Below the pieces are notes generated by a model. That model did not search any database. It saw only the letters and a program-made list of their open reading frames with translations, and was not told where the DNA came from. From Echinarachnius parma (taxonomy: Eukaryota > Echinodermata > Echinoidea > Clypeasteroida > Echinarachniidae): a stretch of DNA of 64,000 nucleotides. Each line of letters starts with the position of its first letter. The first letter of the stretch is position 1. The stretch covers positions 1-64,000 of the forward strand of contig JBAMJV010011085.1 of NCBI GenBank assembly GCA_037951105.1. Reading direction: 5' to 3'. Positions 1-12,640 of the stretch are shown piece after piece. A program made the translations under genes and the position numbers.

Positions 1-436
1 TGAGAGTGGGTGAAGATCAGATATTTTCTTTTGACCACACAAAGGTAAGCGATTCAGAAGAGAGAGCATCTCCCTAACATCAACTCCCACATTTGCATTT
101 CTCCTTCGGTAGTATTAATCCGATAGAACAAATTATCAAACAGCAATCATAGAGAGACAAGAGAGAGTCATATTTTGAAAGGTCATCATGATTTCTTTTA
201 TTTTGGACCCATTGTAACTCTATCACGTGACAGCGCGATTTTTTATAATACATTCAAGAAGGACATTGCGCCGGCCGCGCTTCCAGAAGATCTGCACCTT
301 TGATTTCTACATAACTTTGGAGGAAATAGGAAACGGTTAAACCGATCAACCAGGACGTTGTCAGTGTCAGCAGGACATCATCAGCAGTTTTCCAGGAGGA
401 CATTTGGAGGAAATCGTAAAACAAACCTCTGTCATC
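1..436 (+). other. Probable 5' flank/UTR of lectin-like gene A
   Basis: No coding signal. The stretch runs into ATG 437 with purine-rich segments (GGAGGACAT-like motifs near 390-410). No clear TATA box was seen. The transcription start cannot be placed. Confidence 0.3.
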
Positions 437-579
437 ATGAAAACATTATTACTATCCGTTTCTTATCGGCACATTACTAGCCCCTCGCCTATGGATCTAG
501 CCGGTGCCATGACACGGGTACCGTACCCGTTGAAAGGATGTAAACCAGGTTGGACGAACTTTGGAAAGTTCTGTTACAA
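437..579 (+). CDS. Lectin-like gene A, exon 1 (N-terminus of a secreted C-type-lectin-like protein)
   Basis: The reading frame from ATG 437 ends in GCKPGWTNFGKFCYK and a GTAAGT donor at 580, leaving a phase-2 end (TAC AA). The ending is nearly the same as gene B exon 1 (GCRPGWTNFGNYCYK). It is the classic first strand of a long-form C-type lectin domain, with two cysteines and a W-x-x-F-G core. The phase matches the acceptor exon at 13521, giving a joined product of 175 residues. Oddity: the start MKTLLLSV looks like a signal peptide, but its hydrophobic run continues in the +1 frame (LIGTLLAPRLWI) rather than in the open frame. This could be a sequencing slip, decay of the exon, or use of an upstream start. 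The link to exon 2 across ~13 kb is inferred from phase and paralogy with gene B. Confidence 0.6.
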
Positions 580-604
580 GTAAGTAATACTAATTACAAT
601 TACA

Positions 605-648
605 ATCGTTCGTTCGTTTGTTCGTTCGTTCGCTCGTTCGTTCGTGTC
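605..648 (+). repeat. (CGTT)n microsatellite
   Basis: Near-perfect tandem CGTT/GTTC tetranucleotides just downstream of the exon-1 donor. Confidence 0.85.
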
Positions 649-1097
649 TTCTGTAGATTGATCTAGAATACACATTCAAATCGTAATCTAATCTTGCTTG
701 AGGAGTGGTTTACACCGGGCCATGTCAAAAAGACACGTTTGTCCCAGGGGTGCGAGATAGGACTCTTGTATCGTGGAAAACAGTATCCAGGACGTTGTTA
801 TAATAATAGGTTTTCATTTATATAGCGCTCAACATAATACAGTAGATTCATATATATGGCAACTGTTACACTATTAGTACCCCTGTCATGGGGATACAAT
901 GCAAGCCAGCAAATGTTGTGTGTGCACCATCTCCACTTTCCTAGGGAGCATTCCTTCGAAGCAGCTCGTGTGAGTTGAGAAGATCGTTCACAAAAGTAAC
1001 AATTTCAATGCCATGACTTTTTAGTTCAACATGCATTCTTCATATCAATGACCCTATAAACCAAAGTATGTTAGGGACCAGTAATAATCAAAACCTG

Positions 1098-2325
1098 GCT
1101 GTCTAAGCGGGCCAACTGTCTTTATATCAGCGAACCTCTCTGGATGTGGCGACCAACGGTGATCCCCTGCAGAAAGCAAACAAACAATGCTATGGAATTG
1201 TTGGAGTCGAGCTGCCAACAGTGGCCACTTTCATTGTTTCCCCTTAGGTGGTTGCTATACACCAAGGTTTGCCCCGTATGTCATGTATGTATGAAAGTAA
1301 GTGAATGATGTCCAGGGCTGTGTATTAAGATGGGTAGAACAGCTTCAGGAATGGGATGGAATCTAAACCTTTCCTTAGCTAATTGTCTAAGTAGACTTGT
1401 AAGTGGGATTCTACATTCTTATACCTTTAATTTACATGAGGCATATTATTATTAAGTCTGTAACCAATGGTAACTTCACATCGTCTAGACGAACGCCTAG
1501 ACCATTCTTTAATTGCTTTGACCTATAATAAGCTCTATACGATTATTTATCTTGTAGGAAACTAATGGGGCTAATAGAAGGTTGTGTGTTTAATAATTAG
1601 AGATTCAAATTGTGCAACATTTTCTAAATGTTACAGTTAAGTACATGAATATACCATTAACGTTACTACAGCATCGCATTTCACGTCGAAATAATTGTCC
1701 GTATTGCATTCCAATGAAGAGGGAAATCAACACAAAATGTTACTACTGATAGAGAAAAACGAGATTAATACGAGTATCTTGTAGAATACTCTAGAGGGGC
1801 TCATAAGAGTGTGTGTTTAGGGCCCGCCGTTGCAGAAAGAGTTGCAATCGATCTGTAAAGTTGCAATGCGAGTCAGAACATGTGTCTCGATGCGCGAGTC
1901 TGATTGGGTCTAAATTTGCATATATTCTGATTTTCCACACATCAATGGGCAGTATATGTGATACAATCTGACATCATGTTCACTTTTTGCTTTTCACGAG
2001 ATAACAGTGTTATTTTTTTCACGAAACTACCACAACACATCATTTAGAAATACTCCGACAATAATAATGGTGGTGTACTTTTTGAAGTCTAAAATATCAT
2101 TCTTTGGGAAATCTTTTGAAGTTAGTGGACCAATGTAAGGTCATCAACGTTTTTGTTGGTGTTGTTGGTGAGTGATAACCGCCATGAATGTGACGCATAC
2201 ATTGGTGAGAACGATTGGCGACATGACGCAAAAGTCATGTCAAATTTAATTTCTATGAACGTCCCCAAACAGACACTTGCGCGTGTATTATAATGAAGCT
2301 ATTTTTAGTATGAACAGTAATGCAT
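1098..2325. other. Intron 1 of lectin A: repeat fragments, no gene
   Basis: Non-coding. It holds a fragment related to the repeat near 5216 (CTGTCTAAG...GGTGATCCCCTG, about 1098-1170). A partial copy of a palindromic family marked by TTGCAGAAAGAGTTGCAATC lies at about 1826-1925; the same family recurs near 24028, 29893 and 31160. Confidence 0.45.
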
Positions 2326-2482
2326 GTTAACTAATTCGTATTTTTTGGGAAGGGGGGATTTCAGTGAAAAGTTCATTAACAAATTATTTTATTGTATAGC
2401 AATATCTGAAATCGGGTTCACCCATTGCCAATCCAATATGGATGTAACCATGGTAACACGGGGACAATTTATCATGATTATG

Positions 2483-2653
2483 GTGCAAAATGCTGCTACA
2501 CTAGCAGCACCCTTAGGGTGCAATTCTACAGCCCAGGTTGGGGTATTGGCGCCATAAAGGGTGCACGTGTGCACCCCATAGGGTACAGACCCAACATTTG
2601 GGTGCCACATTGCACCCTTAAAATGTGCTTGCTATTGTAGCAGCGTTTTGCAC
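2483..2653. repeat. Foldback inverted repeat
   Basis: Arms 2483-2530 and about 2608-2653 are imperfect reverse complements. They share GTGCAAAA, GCTGCTACA and AGGGTGCAAT blocks around an internal section rich in CACCC/GGGTG. This is the typical shape of a short non-autonomous foldback or MITE. Confidence 0.65.
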
Positions 2654-3218
2654 CCTTAAGGGTGCAAATATTGAACCTTTATTTCTTAGTGTGTAACGAT
2701 TCTCATTGTCCGTTGAATTCATATTTCGATAGGGACGAAAACTTCTTTGTGTTGCTTAGAGTTTAAATTATGTCAGTTTAAATTCAATCGAATCGTTAAT
2801 CATTAAATCGAGCGACTAGAAATGTTGATGTTAATATAATGATTCGTATAATTCATGATAATTAATTTAAATAAAACAAAGCATTTTGTCACTTTATAGT
2901 GTTAAGCATTATATCAAACCAACTTTGTTTTTTATGTACCGGTCCAAAAGGGCGCGAGTAATGACATTATAATCATGACAAAGTACTGAGCCACAAAGGG
3001 AGTTAACACTTTCCAATTTCTGCTAATCATCTTAAAGACAGGTGCGACGGTATTTGCTAATTGATTATCCAAAACTCCTCTTTGCACATCACCAATCAAT
3101 TTCCTCTTCATATTATACAATACTATGTTTGGCTGTCGCTTCAAGAATGTACGTTGGGCATTCGTTAGAACTTCTTTGTTTCATTGTACTGTCATATCAT
3201 ACTTCGTTCAAAACGTCA

Positions 3219-3455
3219 GGGCTCATATTCATGAAACCCCGCTAGCTTAGTTTCCTTGCTAAGTGTATTTTAATGTGCAGTTTTATTGAGCAACTAACAG
3301 TTTTCCTAGTCCTCCAATATGGGTCAACTGGGTAAGCCTTAGGTACCCACTAAGTTAACCTTCGTTAGCAACTAAAAGATCTTGCGTATAATTCTTAGCC
3401 ACGTCATCCAAAATAGACTTAGCAAGGAACTAAGCTAGCAGGAGGCCATCATCAA
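3219..3455. mobile_element. MITE-like repeat with TATTCAT ends
   Basis: It begins GGGCTCATATTCATGAAAC and ends near AACTAAGCTAGCAGG. The interior is rich in CTAAG/CTTAG motifs. Related copies are at 22294-22519, 24709-24960 and 29705-30120, where both ends show the GGGCCC...TATTCATAAA inverted terminus. Non-coding. Confidence 0.55.
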
Positions 3456-4680
3456 ACCATACTTTCTTAGTTCCAAGCTAAGTCTTGTGTAGATGATATA
3501 TGGCTAAGTAATTCAACAACATATTATTTTAAATGTCAATTAGACTCTATTCCTCGTATGCAGTTACTTCAATATATCTCATTGGAAATTAAATCAAATG
3601 ACCCTGTTTATTGTAACAATCAAAAGTTTACTTATCGTGGTCTATGTTAGACGTGTCAAACGAAAATGAAATAAAAAAACACAATTATTTATTTTAACAA
3701 TTAACAGAAGGAAAGGAACATGCAATAATATCGAACTATACATTTTATTTATCTAGATCTACATTTATAGTGACGAATACGGTAATATTTATTGTAACAA
3801 TAATTTACAAAATGTGAAAGAAAAATTAATTATATATACAATCAAATACCTTTTATTTATAAAGATCTACATAAGATATGTCATCACGACACGAATGGAT
3901 TAAGGGTGCAATGATAGAGCAGCATTTTCCTTGCTTCCGGTGGGACAATGACTGCAGTAGCCGCAACCTGTTCCTAGCTACGCGCGTATGACGCAGGAAG
4001 ACGGCGTTCAGAGTTTGCAGAACGATCACGTGTATTGGGTACCGTACAACAAGCGGGCCAATCGCCACTTCGCGACGCCGTGCGCGCGCGCATAATATGA
4101 ACCTGTATACAGTAAATCACTTGCGCTCTGAGTCTTTTTGATAATCGTATTACTGTATCTGCCATATCACCAACACTAACAAATGAATGGGAGAGACATA
4201 ATGTTTTGTTCTGCAATTTTTCCTGCGATAATGATACCAAGTAATATTTTAGAATCGACATTTTAGAATATGGTGGTAATATACAATTTAAAAAGACTAT
4301 CTACATAAACAAAAACAAGTCTTTACTTGTGCACAGGAATGGCATGACTTTTAATGTATGTCGATCGATCACAGGCTTTGACAAATTACAAACACACATC
4401 AGCTAAATCACTCGTGTGCTCCTGTCACTTGTGCATGCGGATGTCACGATAATCCACACCAATTTCTTTTCTCGATTAGAAATATGTTGTGTAAACATTA
4501 AAACGAAACATTATCAAAGTTTGTCACTGGCTAAGTTTTTACCAAAACACAATTAGATCAGCTACATCACTCACGCGCACGGCTCCGGTCACGAGTTGTG
4601 ACCCGTGTCACTGCAGCGGTCACAGGAAGGTGCCCCGTCAACACATGGAAACAGACTACTTTTAGATAAAGTGGTTAATA
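3456..4680. other. Intronic stretch without a recognised gene
   Basis: AT-rich DNA with scattered stop codons in all frames. A more GC-rich patch at about 3900-4110 has no protein similarity I recognise. No strong repeat is visible. Confidence 0.4.
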
Positions 4681-4681
4681 G

Positions 4682-4810
4682 AGGGCCCCATAATACAATT
4701 ACCATCAACACCCCCCCCCCCCCCCACACCAAATAATTCACGTGGCATCTCCTCAACTTAACATCCCCCTTAAAAAAGTAGCCCCCACATCACGTGGCCC
4801 CCGTGCGCCC
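4682..4810. repeat. Poly-C repeat, copy 1
   Basis: It contains GGGCCCCATAATAC, a run of about 17 C, then CACGTGGCATCTCCTCAAC. The element at 5372-5537 has the same order of blocks. Confidence 0.6.
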
Positions 4811-5215
4811 CCTCCCCCAATGCTACTCCACTGGCCCACCTTCCAAACTAAGTCAACGCAATGAGATACATATTAAGATTTTGAAGAACATGTGATCAAT
4901 ACCGCGTTTAATCGCATGTTCCTCAGGAAATGGTAACGCTTGATCAAATGTGTAACCCTCAATAATTAGCCATAAGCTCCGTTTCATTTCGGATAAGATT
5001 AGGTGGACAAAATATCATACTGATGCTACAGGTCTTTGATCAGTTTTAACCAAACGCAGTACAGATATTGAAATCATGGGAATTGTTACCGACAATTTGA
5101 AACAAACGTTATTTTTAAATTGTATACGATGTCACAGTTGATGTTTTTTTGTATAAAGAACACTCACAGGAAGGTGCAATTGTATAATGGCAGTTGGATT
5201 ATTGATTACAAATAT

Positions 5216-5310
5216 ACAGTCAAACCTGTCTTAGAGACCACCTGTCTATAGCAGCCAATCTGCCTATAGTGGTCACTGAAAGTGATCCCCTGTAGAGAAT
5301 TTTTTTTTTT
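5216..5310. repeat. Dispersed repeat fragment (CAAACCTGTCTTAGAGACC type)
   Basis: The sequence CAGTCAAACCTGTCTTAGAG...AGTGATCCCCTG is a widespread invertebrate interspersed-repeat motif. A weaker relative lies near 1098. Assignment is from general pattern knowledge only. Confidence 0.35.
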
Positions 5311-5371
5311 TAGAACTTGTTTTTAGAGATCACGCTATCATATAATGTATTGTAATTAACATTATCTTTCA

Positions 5372-5537
5372 ATGTAATTAAAAATGAGCCCCCTAAAATT
5401 AGGGCCCATAATACATTACCATCAACACCCCCCCCCCCCCCCCCCCCCCCCCCACACTTACACACACCAAACCATGTCACGTGGCATCTCCTCAACTTAA
5501 ACATCCCCCTTAACAAAGTGCTCATTTTTAATTACAT
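5372..5537. mobile_element. Inverted-repeat element with poly-C core, copy 2
   Basis: It has perfect 17-bp terminal inverted repeats at 5372-5388 and 5521-5537 (ATGTAATTAAAAATGAG). The core contains about 29 C and the CACGTGGCATCTCC block shared with 4682-4810. The complete ends define the element boundaries. Confidence 0.7.
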
Positions 5538-5539
5538 TA

Positions 5540-6210
5540 TATATCTTGGTCAGTTTCCTTATATGTTTGAATTAATTAAACATTATCTTTCATCAGTGTC
5601 CATATATGTAATGTCATTCATATACAGTGTGCACGGTACATTACGCTCCTCTAGGCATTTAGTTTAAATCTGTATGATCAAAACCAAAACTATATCGGCA
5701 TGCAGTACTATAGACAGGAACATAGACACGTGCAATTATATGTATGAACCCTGATCGAAGTGCAATAAAAGCAAGCGGATATTTAATTAAAGCTGTCACA
5801 TTTGACTTTCCCCGAGCAGCCAAATCGGGAAGTGATGTTTCTCAAAATATCCCTCTTCATACCCTATTTATACTCATATATCTGATAATTATATTGTTAG
5901 ACTGCAATACGTACTATGGTACGCGACAAATGCAATTAGCCATGTGGCAAGAGAGAAGGAAATTCAAAATCTTCACTATCCCGAAGACCGTCAGTTGCGT
6001 ACGGGAATCAGACCACCAATTCGGACTTTTCGGACACATTTTGCAGCACAGATTGTTAATAAACAAGATAGTTATGATGAGTAAAAATAATAGAATTAAA
6101 AGACAAGCAAGCAAAAAAATAATAATAACTTAAATTCATCACAAGAGTATCGAGGGAGGGCCTACTAGAGCTGCACTCAGTTTATTAGTGGTAGTTTGGC
6201 TTCGTTGATC
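5540..6210. other. Intronic stretch without a recognised gene
   Basis: A 129-codon open frame at 5744-6133 has no recognisable domain and an intron-like composition. I see nothing else here. Confidence 0.35.
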
Positions 6211-6214
6211 AGAG

Positions 6215-6480
6215 TGAGCAGTGCCATCTTGCAAACGCCTAGCGCACGGTGCGTAATGCACACGGGCACGGGCGTAGCGAGTTACGTAATACCTATTCAA
6301 CTGGGGGATGGATGAATAGGTCACCCCCCCCCCCCCCCCCCAGTTGAATGGGTATCAATGACATGTCTACGCCCGTGCACACGGGTACAGTGTTATGTAG
6401 TGCGCACGAACTAGCTATAGTTCAAAATGGCCATCAGCTGTGTCTTTCAGTAGCATCCCCACGCATGGAAGCCTTTAAAG
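6215..6480. mobile_element. Dispersed repeat (GCCATCTTGC...GCGCACGGTGCG family), interrupted copy
   Basis: It shares ordered blocks with 15957-16090, 30145-30290, 27745-27880 and 52815-52975: GCCATCTTGC, AACGC, GCGCACGGTGCGTAATGCAC, GTTCAAAATGG and AGCATCCCCACGC. The copy is split by a separate 111-bp element at 6267-6377. Confidence 0.6.
6267..6377. mobile_element. hAT-like MITE inserted in the repeat, 8-bp target duplication
   Basis: The ends are CACGGGCGTAG and CTACGCCCGTG, perfect 11-bp inverted repeats. They are flanked by an exact 8-bp direct repeat CACACGGG at 6259-6266 and 6378-6385. Inside are CTATTCAACTGGGG, its complement and a 16-C run, so the element can fold on itself. An 8-bp duplication is characteristic of hAT transposition. 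Confidence 0.75.
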
Positions 6481-7025
6481 TGTTTGATTCTACACTAGAC
6501 CGGTCTAGATTATAAGTTTTCTCCCTATTTTATGTTCATTAAAATTCCCTAAAGAAACGCCAGTAATCATGGTCATAATGGTTAACCTATTTTCATTTGA
6601 TGAACTATTGATATACAGCAATTCATGATAAGCTGATATAATAATAGCATGTGTTCCGCCTCGTTCATTTATTAATACTACTCATGTCATCAAAATACAT
6701 ATCTATGTTGCAGCTGTATGGATATTGCGTAATTGCTTCAAAATCATGTGATATAAAGTCATCCTCACACTTCTCTCCCTTAAGGCAGGGATGCGGATTT
6801 CATTAATATGATTAAAGGGAAACATAACGCTGGTATGATCGCTTACCGTTACTGATAAGTGCTTAATCCTGTCACTTCTTGTCGTATATTTCATCTTGAG
6901 TATCATTAAATAACGGAAACAATCAATGTTTTTAAAAACACTTTCAAACGTTTTGACTTACCACTCGAGGCTGCCATGTTTTCTAACGGTACCGCATGAT
7001 ACGTCATCTGATCGCATCTGAGCGT
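6480..7025. other. Intronic stretch without a recognised gene
   Basis: AT-rich sequence. No supported feature. Confidence 0.35.
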
Positions 7026-7108
7026 GCACTAACAAAAGCGGGTTATGTAACCGTTGTTGTTCAATATGCTGCTATGTCAGTGGTTACGTAACCCGCTTTT
7101 GTTAGTGC
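7026..7108. repeat. Hairpin-forming inverted repeat
   Basis: Arms 7026-7052 and 7082-7108 match at 26 of 27 positions (GCACTAACAAAAGCGGGTTA...), with a 29-bp loop. This is a compact foldback. Confidence 0.8.
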
Positions 7109-7899
7109 CAATTGAATGAGGTTTCACATGGTCTAGTTGGAAAATATGGCAGCATCCAGTGTTCAGTTAAAACAGATAATAGTGGTTTAAATAACATAGA
7201 TTCTTTCCAGAATTAGTGATACCCAAGAGAAAATGTACTAGAAGTGACGTGAAGTATGCACTTATTAGTAACAATAAGCGAATATTCCAGCGTTTGGCTC
7301 CCTTTAAAGGCTGTCATACGTGGGCGTTCATAACTATCATGTGAACATGGAAACGACGCAATTTTTTATTTATAGAAAAATGCGCAAATGGAGTTTATCT
7401 TTAACAACCTTCAATTGTTCTGGCTTCCATTGTTTTAGATCTCGTGAATCGACATAATAATTTGAGCTTAACAAGTTTGAGCACGCGAAAATGATATGTG
7501 CTTAAGCTCCAGGCAAGTCGGACATCACCCTGTAGACATTTCCTCATGGGTCTGAAGAATAAACTAAACATATCCAACATAACTTTTTTGTTTATAATTT
7601 CTGAAATTCTTAATCTGTTAATAAATATTTTTAAGGTATCTAGTAACTTTGTGGACATGTGCAACAAAATAACAAAGGATTGACAAAATGTGCTTTCCAA
7701 TCTGTGATCTGATATGTCCGCTGAGTGATAAGTGAGTAATCCGTGTTGAATAAATGTCATATGACCGAGTCATGAGGTGGTATTTGCTAATCCATTGTCA
7801 TAACTTTAGTGGGGGCTCTTAGGTCATGGGGTGTGCACTTTTGGACAAAAGCATGAATTTTGGCACACAGATAGTTTAGACCTTCCTCTTCAAGAAATT

Positions 7900-8420
7900 T
7901 GATGGAAGCAATTTTGCACGGCCCATTCTTGGCCGCCATCTTGAATTTCAAAATGGCCGCCATCTGGCACCTGTTTTCATCAATATCTCAGCAACTAAAA
8001 CAGCTAGAGAGTTATTTTCAGTGGCTATACCCACATAATGGAAGCCAACGAATCACCTGAATCGAATATTAAGTCTTAAAATGGCTGCCATCTTGAATTT
8101 CAAAATGGGCCGCCATTTGGCACCTGTTTTCATCAATATCTCAGCAACTAAAACAGCTAGAGAGTTATTTTCAGTGGCTTTACCCACATAATGGGGGCCA
8201 ACGAATCACCTGAATCGAATATCAAGTCTTAAAATGGCAGCCATCTTGAATTTCAAAATGGCCACCATTTGGCACCTGTTTTCATCAATATCTCAGCAAA
8301 TAAAACAGCTAGAGAGTTAATTTCAGTGGCTATACCCACACAATGGGGGCCAAAGAATCACCTGAATTGAATGTCAAGACTTCACATGACAGCCATCTTG
8401 AATATCAAGATGGCCGCCAT
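7900..8420 (-). repeat. Left subterminal tandem array (~152-bp units)
   Basis: Three near-identical units and degenerate outer ones continue to about 8800. They are in inverted orientation relative to the right array. Confidence 0.8.
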
Positions 8421-8819
8421 GGGAGGCCTATATTTAACTCCATCTCAGAAACTAAAGCAATTACGGAGTTCATTTCAACTGATATGCCTATCTGTTTGTT
8501 GTCAACTGATAACAATTTAACAATAGATGGATGGAAGCAATTATTCACTTCCCATTTTAACCGCCATCTTGAATTTCAAAATAGCTGAAACCCTATTTTC
8601 TCCAATATTTAAAAAACTAAAACAGCTGGAGAGTTTATTTCAGCCGGGTACACTCACATTGTCTGGGTCAACGAATCACCGGGATCATCTTGATAATGTT
8701 CAAATAGTAGCCATCTTGGAATTCAAGATGACTGCCACGGGTAGCCTATTCAATTATGTATCTCAGAATAAAATTAGTAAGTGCATTTCGATGGGTATGT
8801 GCCCATCTTAGGTTGGAAG

Positions 8820-11150
8820 CAATTGAGCAATGTTGCTGATATATAATGATATAAAGATAATTTGAACAAAGTAGAAGTCTATTTGACCATTCGATTCATT
8901 AAACAAAGTTATCGGGTGGGAGGTAGTTCAAAAGAGAATCAATGAGTGTAGTAACCTACCTTTTGAAAAGCAGTAACATTCATTCGAGCATTTTTGCAAA
9001 TGTTTCAGTCCCCATTAATGAAAACTAACTAAATGGAAAAAGTTTGAACATTTTGTTGATCTTTCTTACAAAAACGATCAATTTTCTGATGGTAGACGTC
9101 ATCAGGTAGTTTGTTTCGCGCACTGTCTCTGGTCAGTGTGTGTTGAAATGCCAGGATGTATACATGCAGATATCTTCCTTCACCCTTTTTGTATTGTGCG
9201 ACATTTCTGAAATGTAGACCTTTTGCCAGTCCGATCTGACGGTCGGGAGACTCAATGTGGCCTGTTTTGAGACACTCCAGATGAACGAATTGGGCGTCGG
9301 TGTTCCAAATAGCTGGTCTTGGGAGATTGCTACGTTTCTTTCACTTATGATTCATTGCATAGGATAGCTGTTGTTTGATTCTTGCAGCCAAATGGCTAGT
9401 AGTCCACCCTTGGCATGTAATTACAATGTATGTACTACGCCCCACAATTATGTTTGATGTTGTCTTTAGGCGATACTAAGATTTGGTGTTTTGTTCTTGT
9501 TAGCTTTAGATACACCCTAATGCCGGATTAAATTGAAATTCAGTTGATTGCATCTGAGACTCCTAATATCAGGGCAGATGAGTGTCATGTTGAGCATTGC
9601 GTGTTCCTCTCAGTGTGGTGATCCTTCTATAGCTTTGTAATCCCAAATATAGTTGCAACAAACATAAAAGAGAATAGTTATATGTTATCATCTTGACTGC
9701 CAAGGGATTGGTGATTACAATAATGGAACAAAGTAACAGTCACTCATAATGTTTGTTCAAATAGGTAATTAAAGGTGAAATGAGACATTGGACAGTGTGA
9801 GTTGCTTTCCGATAAATCTTAACTTTCAGGCTATCATCAAGTTCGATCACTATCATGACTATATAAAAGTGTCAGGGAACACTAACGACTTATCCTTCCC
9901 TTCGTTAGGGAACTAAAAGTGTACTCCTGCACAAATTGTTTCTTGAGTTTGGGATGAGTGTCATCCATGTAACAATACTACCAAATTTATGGTTTCGGTG
10001 CATTGTCAATGTCTATTTTTTCAAGTGTTTCATTTACAAATTTCATAGGATGGGAGTGAGAGGGAATATTATTGCTTTTGTTGGTAAAAGATCCCTTGTA
10101 GCTAATGTATGTGGACCCTGTATGTGTACATGTTATTTCAGGGGTTAGAAACCTGGCTCCCAGACAAACTGGTCCAGACATATCCTCCTCTTGTGTAACA
10201 TACATGTCACCACATAGCCAACTCTCGATTAGGCGTATAGAAACTATCGAGAGAGGACACGTGAAAGACGAGATCTTCGATCATTATGACGCGACTTTAC
10301 GTACATTACCTACTTTAGTTCCCATAGACAAAACAACACTTCAGGACACAATTATCTAGAGTATATATAGGACCAGCATGCCTGAGTTATATTGTCCAAC
10401 TCCTGGAAGGAGATTCCTATAGCGGCATGACACTCAACACCAAATTCAAGAAATAATTCGCGCAGGAGTTAATCTATCACTTGAACTCCATTTATCCGGA
10501 CTTAGCGTTACCTATCGAGGAGAAGGAGGGCATGTGGGCACTTAATTGTGGTTGCTTGGAAGATTTATCGGAGAGAAAGTCACACAGTTGGTTTATATAA
10601 TATTTCAACTCCAGTAACCCCTGTGAACATTAGGAGTGATCCATACATTGTTCATTCCGATCCATATCAATCCCTTGACTCTCTCCACTTGTGGCTAATC
10701 TAATTGGGCTTTTAAAATGGGCCAAAGCCGACTAGATAAACCCACACTTAAAAGGACATATCGTTCTAACCCATATCAAGGGTGCCTTAAAAACTCTTTG
10801 AAGGAATTTGGCATCAAGAACAAGCCGTCAAGAACATTACACCACATCTTATCATCATAACGATACGACTGAAAAAGGAGCATGAATGGGGGTGTATATG
10901 ATTCCTTAGCACGGACAAACTACAACAGGATGTTTGCAAGGAATCACATAAAGGAGATACGGAGCTGTCTCTCAAAACCATATTCGTGGAACACCGAAGC
11001 GAGTATTAAATCAATACAATGATTCACAAGACGGCTACCACCTGATATTGTAAAAGCAATACAGGTAATGTAGTGACATCAACATTAAGTATAACCACTC
11101 AAATTAACTGTGTTGCAGTGTGATATGTAATACAGAGCTAGAGCTGAATA
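8820..11150. other. Interior of the 5 kb element, possible decayed coding sequence
   Basis: No domain recognised. An 84-codon + strand frame at 10105-10359 and denser coding-like sequence to about 10620 could be remains of an element protein. Nothing ties it to a known transposase family. Confidence 0.3.
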
Positions 11151-11689
11151 CAGTTCCCAGGGTGGCCATCTTGAAATTTATGATGACTGTCATTTGAAGA
11201 CATCTATAAAGTCGATCTAGGTCATTAAATGATGCCAACAACGACGTCATAACCTCTGACATTATTATCCAGATGTTATTGTGTCTGAAATATGAACCCC
11301 TTGCTTAAATATAGGAACTGAGTGTGCTATATTTACAAAATATATGGGAATGTCACAATTTTGAAGCGAAAAAGATTTCAGGTGGTGACCATTTTGAAAT
11401 TGAAGATGAAGGCGAAAATTGCTTCCAACCACTGTGGGTGCATCTGAATTAGGTCTTTCAAATGTACTCCATGTTATTTATTGCGAACACCAGACTGCAT
11501 ACCCACAGTAATGTACTCTGTTGTTTTTTTAGTCTCGCAGAACTTCAATGGCCCAATATTGGCTTTCAACCTCATGTTTCTTTCAAAGACAGACAGGTCG
11601 TTGGCCCCAGCAAAAAGGCATAGCAACTGGAAACAACTTTGTACTGTTTTTAGTTTCTGATATAATAAAGAGTTAAATATGCTAATCCC

Positions 11690-12640
11690 CATGGCTGCCA
11701 TCTTGAAATTCAAGATTGCTGCCATTTGACGCCTTTGAGGTGGATTCAGGTGATTCGTTGGACCCAAATAAGTGGGTATAGCCGCTAAAATGAATGCTTT
11801 AGCTGTTTTAGTTTCTGAGATAAAGGAGATAAATGGGAAGTGCATAATTGCATCCAACCATATATTGGTAGATTGTTACAACTTACAAGTTGACCACAAC
11901 CAGATAGGCATATCACTTGATATGAACTCCATCATTGCTTTAGTTTCTGAGATGGAGTTATATAAAGGCTTCCCATGGCGGCCATCTTGAAATTCAAGAT
12001 GGCTGCCATTTGAAGTCTTGATATTCGATTCAGGTGATTTGTTGGCCCACATTATGTGGGTATATAGCCACTGAAAATAACTCTCTAGCTGCTTTAATTG
12101 CTGAGATATTGATGAAAACAGGTGCCAGATGGCGGACATTTTGAAATTCAAGATGGCCGCCATTTTAGGTATTGACATTCGATTCAGGTGATTCGTTGGC
12201 CCCCATTATGTGGGTATAGCCACTGAAAATAACTCTCTAGCTGTTTTAGTTGCTGAGATATTGATGAAAACAGGTGCCAGATGGCGGCCATTTTGAAATT
12301 CAAGATGGCTGCCATTTTAGGTCTTGACATTCGATTCAGGTGATTCGTTGGCCCCCATTATGTGGGTATAGCCACTGAAAATAACTCTCTAGCTGTTTTA
12401 GTTACTGAGATATTGATGAAAACAGGTGCCAGATGGCGGCCATTTTGAAATTCAAGATGGCTGCCATTTTAGGTCTTGACATTCGATTCAGGTGATTCGT
12501 TGGCCCCCAGTATGTGGGTATAGCCACTGAAAATAACTCTCTAGCTGTTTTAGTTACTGAGATATTGATGAAAACAGGTGCCAGATGGCGGCCATTTTGA
12601 AATTCAAGATGGCGGCCAAGAATGGGCCGTGCAAAATTGC
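11690..12640 (+). repeat. Right subterminal tandem array (152-bp units)
   Basis: At least four units have an exact 152-bp spacing, with more diverged units inward to about 11690. Each unit carries GATGGC(G/C)GCCAT palindromes and GATTCAGGTGATTCGTTGGC. Confidence 0.85.

Noticed and set aside
5744-6133. 129-codon + strand frame
   Set aside because: No recognised motif and no supporting context; chance open frame likely.
11474-12178. Minus-strand frames of 100-127 codons
   Set aside because: They read the 152-bp subterminal repeats of the transposon; no domain.
7900-12640. CRISPR-like array
   Set aside because: Repeats are 152 bp, in inverted pairs with transposon ends in an animal genome; not a CRISPR.
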